A DNA stretch of 64,000 bases from assembly GCF_014773385.1 (NCBI RefSeq), contig NZ_JACXAI010000022.1:43016-107015 (forward strand), in the 5' to 3' direction. The notes beneath the pieces are model-generated. The model saw only the letters and a program-made list of their open reading frames with translations. It was not told the origin of the DNA and ran no database searches. Shown piece after piece: positions 18,443-26,874 of this stretch. The translations under genes were made by a program, and so were the position numbers. The stretch's first letter is position 1. Each line of letters starts with the position of its first letter. This stretch comes from Metabacillus arenae (GTDB lineage Bacteria; Bacillota; Bacilli; Bacillales; Bacillaceae).

Positions 18443-18523
18443 GTGGCAATTATCAATCTAATAGTCATCCCAATTGGTACAGAAACTCCTAGTATTAGTA
18501 AATACGATATTCAAAACAAATGA
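18443..18523 (+). pseudogene. MTH1187/YkoF-type thiamine-binding protein, N-terminal fragment
   Basis: AAGGAG is followed by GTG and the frame AIINLIVIPIGTETPSISKY, the typical opening of the MTH1187 thiamine-binding family (about 95-100 residues), ending at a TGA after 26 residues. The rest is not found downstream, so this is a truncated relic with an intact ribosome site. Confidence 0.6.
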
Positions 18524-18613
18524 AATAAATTTTAAAAGAAGAGAAGAGCAAGTACCAACTTAATTCTATGAGTTCGACTATTCATTTAATAAACCAACGC
18601 TATAAGATGTCCT

Positions 18614-18635
18614 TTTAATCAAACGTTTGTATAAA
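18614..18635. promoter_or_regulatory. operator-like palindrome, second of three
   Basis: Core AATCAAACGTTTGTAT, related to the palindromes at 6563 and 32448. No intact gene starts within 600 bases, so its target may have been lost. Confidence 0.35.
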
Positions 18636-18715
18636 ACAACAATTGGTTAACAATTTATTTAAAAACGCTAATCAACTTTATACAGATTTATGGATTAAGT
18701 CACAATGATGATAAC

Positions 18716-18761
18716 AGGAACCATAAAATTGCAGGAAATGCAGTTTTATGGTTCCTTTTTT
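18716..18761 (+). terminator. strong intrinsic terminator without an intact gene
   Basis: AGGAACCATAAAA pairs with TTTTATGGTTCCT and a T-run follows. It probably belonged to the gene whose first codons survive at 18443. Confidence 0.85.
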
Positions 18762-18970
18762 GCATTTTATTTGTTATCCAAAGTTAGAAGGTAACAATTG
18801 ATTCTTTTAGTGAAAAGGATACTCCCGCAGAAATGATATAGCTTTCAGAAAAATTAAATGACAAATGTGTAATCGAAAGTTTGAAATTGAACGTCATTAT
18901 TAGGGGACTGTAACAGGGTTAGTTTTGATTAAAACATAAATCATAGTTATACAAAAGGATATTTTATTCC

Positions 18971-19111
18971 CTATTTATTTCTAACTTTGCCCATTATATC
19001 CATTACATCAATGGATAGCTCCAAGGTGTCTTTGTTCCTTTTATTTAAAATGTAATGATTCGTATTTTCAACTTCATAGGCTAAAGATCCCATCAACTGT
19101 AAACCATTCAT
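18971..19111 (-). pseudogene. unrecognised 46-residue frame, probable gene end
   Basis: Reads MNGLQLMGSLAYEVENTNHY and ends LELSIDVMDIMGKVRNK. Composition is protein-like, and the frame continues upstream of the ATG (LCTNEKNQ), but there is no ribosome site. It looks like the C-terminus of a degraded gene. Family unknown. The rest of 18762-19276 holds nothing further that I can support. Confidence 0.3.
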
Positions 19112-19276
19112 CTGGTTTTTTTCGTTCGTACATAAATGCAATGGGAGTTTATGATATCTGTGTTTTTATTTAGAAACGATTGTTATGAAATTAACTGATA
19201 TTTTGTGTAATTATAAAAAAAATTTGGGAATAGTAAGTTTGTCGAAGTAAAACTAGCTTAAAGGATGGTGTATTGA

Positions 19277-20461
19277 ATGAAGAAATGGGATCCGATAATT
19301 CGTTCTACCAAAAAAGGAACAAATAATGGATGGAATTTAGGAAAGGGTATCGGTACTTTGGTGCTAGCTCTTATGCTGTTGCTATCGATGGCAAATGTAG
19401 GTTTTGCTGTTGGCAAAGATGCCCGCGGACCAGATGTATATGTCATTCAAGGAATGTTAAAATCACTTGGTAGTTACGAAGGCAAAATTAACGGTCATTA
19501 TGATAAGGCGACTGTTCAAGGTGTAAAATATTTTCAGAAACAAAATGGATTACGTAGTACAGGTTCAGTAGATAGCCGTACGTTTCAATCAATCATGTAT
19601 GCTTATTCACATCTGAAGTTCCCTTCGGCTCCTGGTGGAAAAGGCAAGGGTCCAGGAGCTGGCGAAGACCCAGGAAAAGGAAAAGGTCCAGGAGCAGGTG
19701 AAGGTCCAGGAGCAGGTGAAGGTCCAGGAGCAGGTGAAGGCCCAGGAGCAGGTGAGGGTCCAGGAGCAGGTGAAGGCCCAGGAGCAGGTGAGGGTCCAGG
19801 AGCAGGTGAAGGTCCGGGAGCAGGTGAGGGTCCAGGAGCAGGTGAAGGTCCGGGAGCAGGTGAGGGTCCAGGAGCAGGTGAAGGCCCGGGAGCAGGTGAG
19901 GGTCCAGGAGCAGGTGAAGGTCCGGGAGCAGGTGAGGGTCCAGGAGCAGGTGAAGGCCCAGGAGCAGGTGAGGGTCCAGGAGCAGGTGAAGGTCCGGGAG
20001 CAGGCGAAGGTCCAGGAGCAGGTGAAGGTCCAGGAGCTGGCGAAGGCCCAGGAGCAGGTGAGGGTCCAGGAGCAGGTGAAGGCCCAGGAGCAGGTGAAGG
20101 CCCAGGAGCGGGTGAAGGCCCGGGAGCAGGCGAAGGTGAAGAACAAGGGCCTGATAAAGGTCCAGGAAAAGCTGAAGAACCAGCCAAAGAACCAAGCAAA
20201 GAGCCAAGCAAAGAGCCAAGCAAAGAGCCAAGCAAAGAGCCAAGCAAAGAGCCAAGCAAAGAACCAAGCAAAGAGCCAAGCAAAGAACCAAGCAAAGAGC
20301 CAAGCAAAGAGCCAAGCAAAGAACCAAGCAAAGAACCAAGCAAAGAGCCAAGCAAAGAACCAAGCAAAGAACCAAGCAAAGAGCCAAGCAAACAACCAAG
20401 CAAAGAGCCAAGCAAAGAGCCAAGCAAAGAGCCAAGCAAAGAGCCAAGCAAAGAAAACTAA
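19277..20461 (+). CDS. secreted peptidoglycan-binding protein with long GPGAGE and EPSK repeats
   Basis: A 394-residue exported protein. Residues 1-45 are a signal peptide (hydrophobic [19 protein letters not shown]). Residues about 50-112 are a PG_binding_1 domain ([20 protein letters not shown], then [20 protein letters not shown]). From residue 137 follow 25 perfect GPGAGE hexapeptides, a short linker, then one EPAK and 22 EPSK-type tetrapeptides (one QPSK) to the end. No sortase motif, membrane anchor or catalytic domain is present. The repeats should be extended: Pro/Gly-rich and acidic first, Lys/Glu zwitterionic second. Likely a wall-associated stalk or spacer (inference). AAAGGATG precedes the ATG; a terminator follows. 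Confidence 0.88.
   Translation: MKKWDPIIRSTKKGTNNGWNLGKGIGTLVLALMLLLSMANVGFAVGKDARGPDVYVIQGMLKSLGSYEGKINGHYDKATVQGVKYFQKQNGLRSTGSVDSRTFQSIMYAYSHLKFPSAPGGKGKGPGAGEDPGKGKGPGAGEGPGAGEGPGAGEGPGAGEGPGAGEGPGAGEGPGAGEGPGAGEGPGAGEGPGAGEGPGAGEGPGAGEGPGAGEGPGAGEGPGAGEGPGAGEGPGAGEGPGAGEGPGAGEGPGAGEGPGAGEGPGAGEGPGAGEGPGAGEGPGAGEGEEQGPDKGPGKAEEPAKEPSKEPSKEPSKEPSKEPSKEPSKEPSKEPSKEPSKEPSKEPSKEPSKEPSKEPSKEPSKEPSKEPSKQPSKEPSKEPSKEPSKEPSKEN
19685..20134 (+). repeat. 18-bp tandem repeat, 25 copies, encoding GPGAGE
   Basis: Units of the form GGTCCAGGAGCAGGTGAA. The unit count follows from 450 bases divided by 18. Synonymous changes occur only at wobble positions (GGT/GGC, CCA/CCG, GAA/GAG), so the protein repeat is kept exactly while the DNA varies. 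Confidence 0.95.
20177..20452 (+). repeat. 12-bp tandem repeat, 23 copies, encoding EPSK
   Basis: Units GAGCCAAGCAAA or GAACCAAGCAAA. The first unit encodes EPAK and one late unit encodes QPSK. A likely site of copy-number change by slippage or recombination. Confidence 0.95.
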
Positions 20462-20556
20462 GGAATCTTGTAACGAACCTGGAAAATTTAAAAATCCATA
20501 ATAAAAGCATCAAGTTCTTTGAACTTAACTAATATGTCGTATAAAAAACACCATTT

Positions 20557-20605
20557 AGGCTGCCATTGTTCCAAATTTTTTGGAGTGAGGCAGCCTGATT
20601 TTTTT
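20557..20605 (+). terminator. terminator after the repeat protein
   Basis: AGGCTGCC pairs with GGCAGCCT, with an inner TCCAAA/TTTGGA stem, followed by GA and seven T. Confidence 0.75.
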
Positions 20606-20780
20606 GGTTGAAGATATCCTTAATCCCTCTTCTAAGATTTGCTAATTCAAACTTGATACCGTTAGTTGAAACCTATTTGAATCGTATATCATTATATAGG
20701 AAAACGTCATACTTAGATTTAAAACGAAAAGTCGGGTCATTTATAATAAAGCTTAGATAATTCATAAAAAAGTCTGATCA

Positions 20781-20813
20781 AAAATCCTGTATTAATATGC
20801 AGGATTTTCTTTT
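20781..20813 (+). terminator. second terminator-like hairpin, related to the one at 9123
   Basis: AAAATCCTG pairs with CAGGATTTT. The flank AAAAAAGTCTGATCAAAA matches AAAAAAGTTTGATCAAAA ahead of the terminator at 9123. Directly after it lies TTCAGCAAACGGCCATAT, which recurs at 25457. Confidence 0.6.
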
Positions 20814-20832
20814 GTTCAGCAAACGGCCATAT

Positions 20833-21080
20833 TCTAAATTAATCTTTCTCTAATTCCCCTCTACTGTTCAATAAAATTAGCATGTGTGTTTTCTGAAAGC
20901 ATGCTAGCTAAGTAATCCTCCATTTCTCACACGGATTTCCCACAACCTTGCATCTTTTTCTTTGCCTATATCCGTCAAAAAGGTTTGTAAATAAATTCTC
21001 TTCTTTAAAAGTGTCTATAACTTGTTAATGGGTACTTAAGTATCATAATTAATTGAATACCAAAATAAAAAAATAATTCC
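20833..21080. other. intergenic, nothing recognised
   Basis: AT-rich with no supported frame, between the terminator and the MerR promoter. Confidence 0.4.
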
Positions 21081-21111
21081 TTGCATATGACGTTACGTCA
21101 CGTGATTTAAT
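21081..21111 (+). promoter_or_regulatory. MerR-type promoter and operator with 19-bp spacer
   Basis: TTGCAT (-35) and TTTAAT (-10) are 19 bases apart, the lengthened spacer typical of MerR-activated promoters. The dyad TGACGTTACGTCA is centred in the spacer with 6-bp perfect arms. It drives the MerR gene and the coupled hydrolase. Confidence 0.75.
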
Positions 21112-21130
21112 CAAAATAGGAGGTGAGGAT

Positions 21131-21898
21131 ATGAAAGGAGCTATTTATTCTGTTGGTGAATTAGCAGATGTTTCCGGCGCGACAATAAGGACAATTCAGT
21201 ATTATGACAAGATTGGATTACTTGTTGCTAAACGAAACGATGTCAACAATTTAAGGTACTACACTGAAGGTGACTTGGTAAAACTTCAACAAATCCTTTT
21301 TTACAAAAAGTTAGGTATGTCTTTAAAAGAAATAAAAGAGCATTGCCTAAACTATGAAAGTCAAGATGATTTAAAACAAATTTTAGAACAGCAAAAAGAC
21401 ATTCTCTTTAAAAAAGAGATGGAGATAAAAACGAATATTGCCGTCATAGAAGCAATTTTATCAACAATGGAGACTTATGGTCCTTACGATTTAGAAGCGA
21501 TGATGAAATTAACATTAAATTTGAATAAAACGGCCATATTCGATTATATGTCGATTGAGTTTGATCCTGAGACAAGCGCTGCGTTTAATGAAAGGTATCC
21601 AGATTCTGCTGAAGTTTTTGATATCTATTGGAAATGGAAAAAGGTACTTTTAGAAGCGTTCTCACTAAAACATAATCAAGTTCATCCTGAAAGTGAATCT
21701 GGTTACCAACTCGGTAAAAAATGGCATGTGTTTGTTCAACACGCAACAGATAACAATCAAAATATGGTAGAGGCTTATTCTAAATCGTTAAATCAAAGTG
21801 ATTTATGGCCAAAAGAAGATAAATTTTTAATGGATTATTGTGATGATTTTATTGAAAAAGCACATCAATTTTATTGTAAGAAGGAGAATATAGAATGA
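21131..21898 (+). CDS. MerR family regulator with TipAS-like effector domain
   Basis: A 255-residue regulator. The winged helix-turn-helix (YSVGELADVSGATIRTIQYY) is at residues 6-75, a dimerisation coiled coil lies around 80-115, and the C-terminal part (WKWKKVLLEAFS, GKKWHVFVQH, FIEKAHQFYCKKEN) resembles the TipAS antibiotic-binding domain. AGGAGGTGAGG stands before the ATG. It overlaps the following alpha/beta hydrolase gene by four bases (ATGA) and has its own MerR-type operator upstream, so the pair is likely an autoregulated response unit. Confidence 0.88.
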   Translation: MKGAIYSVGELADVSGATIRTIQYYDKIGLLVAKRNDVNNLRYYTEGDLVKLQQILFYKKLGMSLKEIKEHCLNYESQDDLKQILEQQKDILFKKEMEIKTNIAVIEAILSTMETYGPYDLEAMMKLTLNLNKTAIFDYMSIEFDPETSAAFNERYPDSAEVFDIYWKWKKVLLEAFSLKHNQVHPESESGYQLGKKWHVFVQHATDNNQNMVEAYSKSLNQSDLWPKEDKFLMDYCDDFIEKAHQFYCKKENIE

Positions 21899-22863
21899 AA
21901 AAAATAATATTCATTATTTTAATGGTACCAATTTTATGCTATGGAGCATACCTCTTTTTTAGAGATGACAACCCGCTTGGCCATTTTACATCTGAGGAAG
22001 GAAAGAAAGACTTTCAAAACGCTTATGATGAAGCAATGGTTCTTCTTCCAAAGCCTAACGATACGATTGATATAAAGACTGAATATGGTACAGTTCGTGC
22101 TTATTATTTTGCAAAAGAAGAAACCAAACATAAGGAACCAATTCTTTTACTGCCGGGACGGTCTGCATCTACCCCGATGTGGGAACCGAATTTGGAAGGG
22201 CTGATGAAGGAAAGACCGGTCTATACGATCGATTTACTTGGTGAACCTGGTATGAGCGTGCAAACGAAAGTGATTAAAAATCAAAAAGAACAAGCGAAAT
22301 GGTTGAATGAAGTAATTGTCGGATTAGGTTTAGAAAAAGTGCACGTCAAGGGTGTTTCAATTGGTGGATGGGCTACAATGAATTTGGCAAGATATTATCC
22401 TGAGCATATCGCTTCAGTTAGTTTATTGGACCCTGTCTTTGTATTTGAACCAATACCCTTAAAGATGCTTCTCGCCTCTATTCCAGCCTCTGTCCCTCTT
22501 GTACCCAAGCCTATTAGAGAAAAGATGCTAAGTTATATTTCCGGTGGAGCAAAAGCAGATGAAAGTGAACCTATTGCTAAATTAATCGAATCGGGTATGC
22601 GTAATTATAAGCTTAAAGTGCCAGCCCCTGATCAATTTAGTAAAGAGGACTTAAAAAATATCGATGTCCCAGTTCTCGCGTTGATGGCTGAAAATAGTAC
22701 AATGCATAATTCTGAAAAAGCAGTAGAAACAGGGAAGAAATATGTCAAGGATATCGATATCGAAAACTGGCCAAATGCTTCTCACGCCATAAATGGGGAA
22801 TTTCCGGACGAGATTAATGAGAGAATACTTGAGTTTGTAGAACAAAATTCTAAAGACAACTAA
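21895..22863 (+). CDS. alpha/beta hydrolase, membrane-anchored
   Basis: A 322-residue hydrolase with one N-terminal hydrophobic helix (IIFIILMVPILCYGAYLFF), so the catalytic domain probably faces outside. The oxyanion loop reads LLLPGRSAS, the nucleophile elbow GVSIGG near residue 160, the acid is probably in LALMAEN and the histidine in NASHAING. Typical lipase/esterase or lactone hydrolase fold; substrate unknown. Translationally coupled to the MerR gene, it may degrade or release the compound that the regulator senses (inference). Confidence 0.87.
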   Translation: MKKIIFIILMVPILCYGAYLFFRDDNPLGHFTSEEGKKDFQNAYDEAMVLLPKPNDTIDIKTEYGTVRAYYFAKEETKHKEPILLLPGRSASTPMWEPNLEGLMKERPVYTIDLLGEPGMSVQTKVIKNQKEQAKWLNEVIVGLGLEKVHVKGVSIGGWATMNLARYYPEHIASVSLLDPVFVFEPIPLKMLLASIPASVPLVPKPIREKMLSYISGGAKADESEPIAKLIESGMRNYKLKVPAPDQFSKEDLKNIDVPVLALMAENSTMHNSEKAVETGKKYVKDIDIENWPNASHAINGEFPDEINERILEFVEQNSKDN

Positions 22864-23447
22864 AGATGTGGGGCTTGAAGAAATTTCTTGGTATAACCCA
22901 GATTCATATACCTCTATGACGAATATAAAGGAAGAAAGTTAAAAAATAATTTCCCTATTATTTCGAAAGAAGACAGTCAAAGAGGTATCTGAGGTGGTAT
23001 TAGATTAGAGGTGCAAAAATTTGATCAATTCCTTGGTTTCATTAAGTGTCCTTATGTTGTGCAACATTGAAAACCTTGTATCATACCAAGGGGACTTTTC
23101 TTGTTCAAGCCCCATTTTTCTTTGATAGAGGTATGCTTTATTTCAAAGCTACAATATTTTTTAGTAAAGTTGTTAGAAAAATAAAAAAGTTTAAATCGAC
23201 GTAATGCACAATGGTAAAAGCATTTCTCTTCTTTATATAAAATTCCTCATCGTTGGTTTAATGTCAAAAATGATTGTGGTACCCAAACTAGCTATGTCAA
23301 TGTTGTAAACGTTTCATTTATGTTAGATTTTCTAACAATATTCTATTCTCCCTCCTTTTGGTATGTTAGTTTATTTAACATGTTTGATGAATACATAGTT
23401 TGTTCATGTAAAAATAATAGTATCAATGAAGGAGAGGTGGTTAGAAT
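22864..23447. other. intergenic, 584 bases, with a short gene remnant
   Basis: A short plus-strand frame at about 22873-22942 reads GLEEISWYNPDSYTSMTNIK and then stops, perhaps a lost gene end. The stretch CCTTGTATCATACCAAGG near 23070 is a weak hairpin. The promoter of the downstream transporter gene must be in the last 150 bases; no FNR-type box could be identified. Confidence 0.35.
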
Positions 23448-24908
23448 ATGGAAACAAACTATTACAAGGGGAATAAAAATGTTCTAATGTTAACAACGTT
23501 AGCTTTTTTCATTACTTTTGTCGTATGGTTTAACATGGCTCCATTAATGTCAACTTTAAAAAGCACTTTCGGTCTCACAAATGATGAGGTAACTATTTTG
23601 GCTGTAGCAAACGTTGCTTTAACAATTCCGGCTCGTGTATTAATTGGAATGCTTGTTGACAAGTTTGGTCCAAGAAAAGTATATTCTGGATTATTGATTA
23701 TTTTAAGTATTCCGTGTTTTACATTTGCCTTATCAAATTCATTTATCCAATTAATGATTTCAAGAATGTTTCTTGCAATTATAGGTGCCGGTTTCGTAGT
23801 TGGGATTCGCCTTGTCTCTGAATGGTTCCCGCCTAAACATGTTGGTTTCGCTGAAGGAATTTATGGAGGCTGGGGTAACTTTGGATCAGCCGCCGCCGCG
23901 ATGGTCTTACCGACATTAGCAATCATTTTTGGTGGTGAAGATGGCTGGAGATATGCAATTGGATTAACAGGTCTTATCTCTCTTATTTACGGTATTATCT
24001 TTAGTCGTATAGTAAATGACACGCCTGAAGGAATTGAATATAAGCGTCCTAAGAAAAGTGGAGCATTAGAGGTTACGAGTTATAAAGACATGATTGGATT
24101 AATCATTATGACGTTACCTGTATACGGAATCCTTGGGTTTTTAACTTATAGATTAGGGTGGCAGTTGAATTTCATTAGTGATGGAGTTGCTTATATCGTT
24201 ATTGCGGCTTTGCTCGGACTTTTAATTCTAAACATTCGAAAAATTATAGATGTTAACAAGAAAGCATTAAAAAAAGGCATTCCAGAAAAAGAGAAGTATT
24301 CGTTTAAGCAGGTAGCCATTTTAGACTTCGCTTATTTTTGTACATTTGGCTCTGAGTTGGCTGTTGTTTCAATGCTCCCATTATTTTTCGAACAAACATT
24401 CACATTAAGCATTGCCCAAGCTGGTTTAATTGCAAGCAGTTTTGCATTTATGAACTTAATGTCACGTCCAGGTGGTGGGTGGTTGAGTGATAAATTTGGC
24501 CGAAAGAAGACGTTAAGCATTTTAATGTTAGGTTTGGCGATGGGATATTTTGCCATGGCACAAATTGGTTCTAGTTGGCCTATATGGCTTGCAGTCGTAA
24601 TTACAATGTGCTGCTCATTCTTCGTTCAAGCAGGTGAAGGTGCTGTCTATGCTATGGTCCCGCTTGTTAAAAAGAAAGTGACAGGACAAGTTGCGGGAAT
24701 GGTAGGAGCTTATGGGAATATTGGTGCAACGATATTTTTAACCATTTTTAGTTTTGTTAGTCCAAAGGCTTTCTTTATTACAATTGCATGTTCTGCGATT
24801 GTTTGCTTCTTGTGCACCTTATTCTTGAAGGAGCCAGATATGGAGGCGATTGTAGAACAAACTTTTGAAAAAGACAATGAAGAAAATGCAGTGAAAGTGG
24901 TATCTTAA
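23448..24908 (+). CDS. nitrate/nitrite transporter, NarK/NasA-type MFS
   Basis: Twelve-helix MFS protein of 486 residues, slightly long for NarK. Both nitrate signature regions are visible: GGWGNFGSAAAAMVLP in helix 5 and GMVGAYGNIGATIFLT in helix 11. The substrate-binding arginine of helix 2 is probably that of TIPARVLIGMLVDKFG. It predicts nitrate uptake or nitrite export. AAGGAGAGG precedes the ATG. It stands alone, with its own strong terminator; no nitrate reductase genes are in the window, so respiratory or assimilatory role cannot be decided. Confidence 0.87.
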   Translation: METNYYKGNKNVLMLTTLAFFITFVVWFNMAPLMSTLKSTFGLTNDEVTILAVANVALTIPARVLIGMLVDKFGPRKVYSGLLIILSIPCFTFALSNSFIQLMISRMFLAIIGAGFVVGIRLVSEWFPPKHVGFAEGIYGGWGNFGSAAAAMVLPTLAIIFGGEDGWRYAIGLTGLISLIYGIIFSRIVNDTPEGIEYKRPKKSGALEVTSYKDMIGLIIMTLPVYGILGFLTYRLGWQLNFISDGVAYIVIAALLGLLILNIRKIIDVNKKALKKGIPEKEKYSFKQVAILDFAYFCTFGSELAVVSMLPLFFEQTFTLSIAQAGLIASSFAFMNLMSRPGGGWLSDKFGRKKTLSILMLGLAMGYFAMAQIGSSWPIWLAVVITMCCSFFVQAGEGAVYAMVPLVKKKVTGQVAGMVGAYGNIGATIFLTIFSFVSPKAFFITIACSAIVCFLCTLFLKEPDMEAIVEQTFEKDNEENAVKVVS

Positions 24909-24948
24909 AAATGATTACATTCCCATGCTAAAACACTTTATTGAATTT

Positions 24949-24992
24949 AAAAGACAATTTTTCCTACACTAAGGGGGAAAATTGTCTTTTTG
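24949..24992 (+). terminator. strong terminator after the NarK-type gene
   Basis: AAAAGACAATTTTTCC pairs with GGGGAAAATTGTCTTTT, a stem of about 15 bp, ending in a T-run. Confidence 0.9.
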
Positions 24993-25535
24993 TTCGTTGT
25001 AACAAAAGCCCCAGTTTGCCAGCCGTACAGCTCATTGCTGCAGTGGTGTCACCATCTCACTACGTCACCTTTATGAATTTATTAATTAAGCTGATTCAGG
25101 TATAACGCCTTCTTGTTCAAGAAGGGGCATGTTAATGAAATAACCAGAATTGAGAACTGATTTTAAAATCTGGGAAGAAGCTTTTTTAAATAACTGACTT
25201 TACCTTAAAGGGCTTGCTAGATTGTTTAATCTTCCCAAACATTTTGTAAAGGTAATCCCTTTTCTGTTCTGGCAGCATCAAACGTACTTAGTAAGATTTA
25301 AACGATTTTAGTGTTATATTTTTAAGTATAGTGAAGTGTTTTAAATTAAAATTTAACAACTTTATTTAACCCCGTCTTAAAAATCAGAACGGGGTTTTGC
25401 GTGTTTGAGGCTTTAAATTTAATAACTTTATTGTCACTTTATAAAAATCTTACCTTTTCAGCAAACGGCCATATAATTTCTTTTTGTAAGGCCAATATAA
25501 CGCATTTATAAAAAATAAATGAGTTAAAATAAATG
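24993..25535. other. intergenic with three small inverted repeats, no gene
   Basis: CCTTCTTG and CAAGAAGG lie two bases apart at 25108-25125, a likely protein-binding palindrome. AACCCCGT and ACGGGGTT at 25368-25396 form a terminator-like hairpin without a gene in front. The 18-mer TTCAGCAAACGGCCATAT at 25457 repeats the one at 20815. Confidence 0.45.
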
Positions 25536-25567
25536 TTGACCCTGTAGTGCACCCCACAGTTTATTAT
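25536..25567 (+). promoter_or_regulatory. MerR-type promoter and operator
   Basis: TTGACC is followed by the dyad CTGTAGTG-CACCCCACAG and, after a 19 or 20 base spacer, by TTATTAT. This is the usual look of a MerR promoter of the multidrug-regulator type. Confidence 0.7.
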
Positions 25568-25585
25568 AAAGGTGGGAGGAGAAGA

Positions 25586-25930
25586 ATGTACAAGATTAGT
25601 GATTTTGCTGAGATGACTGGATTAAGTAAAGACACTTTGCGTTATTATGCAGAAGTTAAATTACTCGAACCTGCTTACATTGATCCAAATAATAACTACC
25701 GCTATTACGATGATGGAAGTTACTTTCTGGCTATTCTCTTAGTGAAGTTAAGAAGTTTTGGTTTTACAATACAAGAAATGATTTCTGTGATGGAGGGAGA
25801 GTCATTTTCAAATTTAGAAGATTTATTGATGCAAAAAAGAAATAAAATACAGATCCAGATAGAAGACCTTCGTCTTAAAATTGAAGAGATTGATGATTTT
25901 CTTGCATCTGGGAAGGAGGAAAATGAGTGA
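25586..25930 (+). CDS. MerR family transcriptional regulator, short
   Basis: A 114-residue regulator: helix-turn-helix MYKISDFAEMTGLSKDTLRY followed by the wing (NNNYRYYDD) and a coiled coil (IQIQIEDLRLKIEEIDDFL). It has no effector domain of its own. GGAGGAGAAG precedes the ATG; an in-frame ATG 39 bases upstream lies inside the promoter. Its last codons overlap the next gene by four bases. The partner SRPBCC protein may supply the ligand-binding function (inference). Confidence 0.87.
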   Translation: MYKISDFAEMTGLSKDTLRYYAEVKLLEPAYIDPNNNYRYYDDGSYFLAILLVKLRSFGFTIQEMISVMEGESFSNLEDLLMQKRNKIQIQIEDLRLKIEEIDDFLASGKEENE

Positions 25931-26379
25931 TCCATTGGAAAGAAGAAACGATGATTGAGACTAATATTGAAGATGTATGGAGTTTATTTTTTGATAAAAA
26001 TATCAAGAAAATCATGCCTAAGGTGGAGGAGCATGTATTAATTGAAGGAAAGGAAGAGGAAGTGGGTGCAAAGCATCAACAAAAATATCGAGAAGGCAAG
26101 CGCTTGGAAACCTACATTGTAGATACTTTAGCGTTTGAAGATTTTGAGGACAAAAAGCTGAAGCAAATTAGTTTTGTTTTAGGAAAGGCTTTTGAAATTA
26201 CTCTTACTTTTACATTATTAAAAATCGATGAGACACACACGAAATTTATTTATGAAGGGCAAAACAAAGGAGTTAATTTTGTAGGAAGAGCAATGTTGAA
26301 GCTCGGTAGTCAAAAAAGCAATAATAATGTGGTGAATGCATTTATGCAAAAAGTTGAACAAGAATCGTTGAAATTTTAG
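25927..26379 (+). CDS. SRPBCC (START-like) ligand-binding protein
   Basis: A 150-residue protein with the helix-grip pattern of the SRPBCC superfamily: TMIETNIEDVWSLFFD at the start, a central beta-rich part and a long C-terminal helix (NNNVVNAFMQKVEQESLKF). Such proteins bind hydrophobic ligands or act as cyclases/hydrolases. GTG start overlapping the MerR stop as GTGA, with GGAAGGAGG ahead. Coupling to a MerR regulator without effector domain suggests joint sensing or detoxification. Confidence 0.78.
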   Translation: MIHWKEETMIETNIEDVWSLFFDKNIKKIMPKVEEHVLIEGKEEEVGAKHQQKYREGKRLETYIVDTLAFEDFEDKKLKQISFVLGKAFEITLTFTLLKIDETHTKFIYEGQNKGVNFVGRAMLKLGSQKSNNNVVNAFMQKVEQESLKF

Positions 26380-26589
26380 TTTATAGAAACCTAATCACTT
26401 ATTTTCAATCTACAAAGATAGTCATTTTAAATAATTTACTCACTTGCAAGAACTTTCTGCGCCTCCACAAAATTTAGTAGATATAGATTTAAAAAATGAA
26501 GGAGATAAAAACTGTTTAAATAAATATGATTGAGGAACGGGAAACGAACGATTTTTCATAATATTATAAGTTGCCTATGCAAATGGAGA

Positions 26590-26854
26590 AATGAAAAGTG
26601 CAAAAAATGGTTTAAGTATTTTTAATGGGGTTTGGCAGGCAGACGCTGATTGCATCGATGTCAGCAAGCTCCTAAACTTCCATATAATCAGTAAATGCCT
26701 TAGCGCCTACTGTGCCGCCATTTTCTCAGCATGTTCTACGTCAATGTCACAAACTCCAGCAATGTTTACCTATTTATTTGCCTTATATTCCGGCAAATGC
26801 GATATTTTGAAATACTTCCACAGCCGATTAAACTGCTACTTTTAATGTACTCAT
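26590..26854 (-). pseudogene. Gfo/Idh/MocA oxidoreductase, decayed N-terminal third
   Basis: GGGAGGAAATTAGAT is followed by ATG and MSTLKVAV, then a TAA; allowing indels the sequence continues IGCGSISKYR, HLPEYKANK, VNIAGVCDIDVEHAEKMAAQ and LADIDAISVCLPNPIK, the NAD-binding half of a Gfo/Idh protein. Several frameshifts and stops are present and the C-terminal domain is missing. It is the third gene of the minus-strand sugar operon, after the intact paralogue. A plus-strand frame over the same bases has no support. Confidence 0.8.
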
Positions 26855-26874
26855 ATCTAATTTCCTCCCCGTCT

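Noticed and set aside
19685..20452. CRISPR-like tandem array
   Set aside because: Units are contiguous, without spacers, multiples of three and coding; no cas genes.
19593..20513. Several long open frames on both strands over the repeat protein (three on the minus strand, one more on the plus strand)
   Set aside because: Repeat units of 18 and 12 bases keep any stop-free frame open throughout. Only the frame with signal peptide, PG-binding domain and ribosome site is real.
23280..23447. FNR or Fnr-like box ahead of the NarK-type gene
   Set aside because: No TGTGA-N6-TCACA-like sequence is present; AT-rich similarity only.
26591..26845. Plus-strand 84-codon frame
   Set aside because: It is antisense to a clear Gfo/Idh pseudogene and has no ribosome site.
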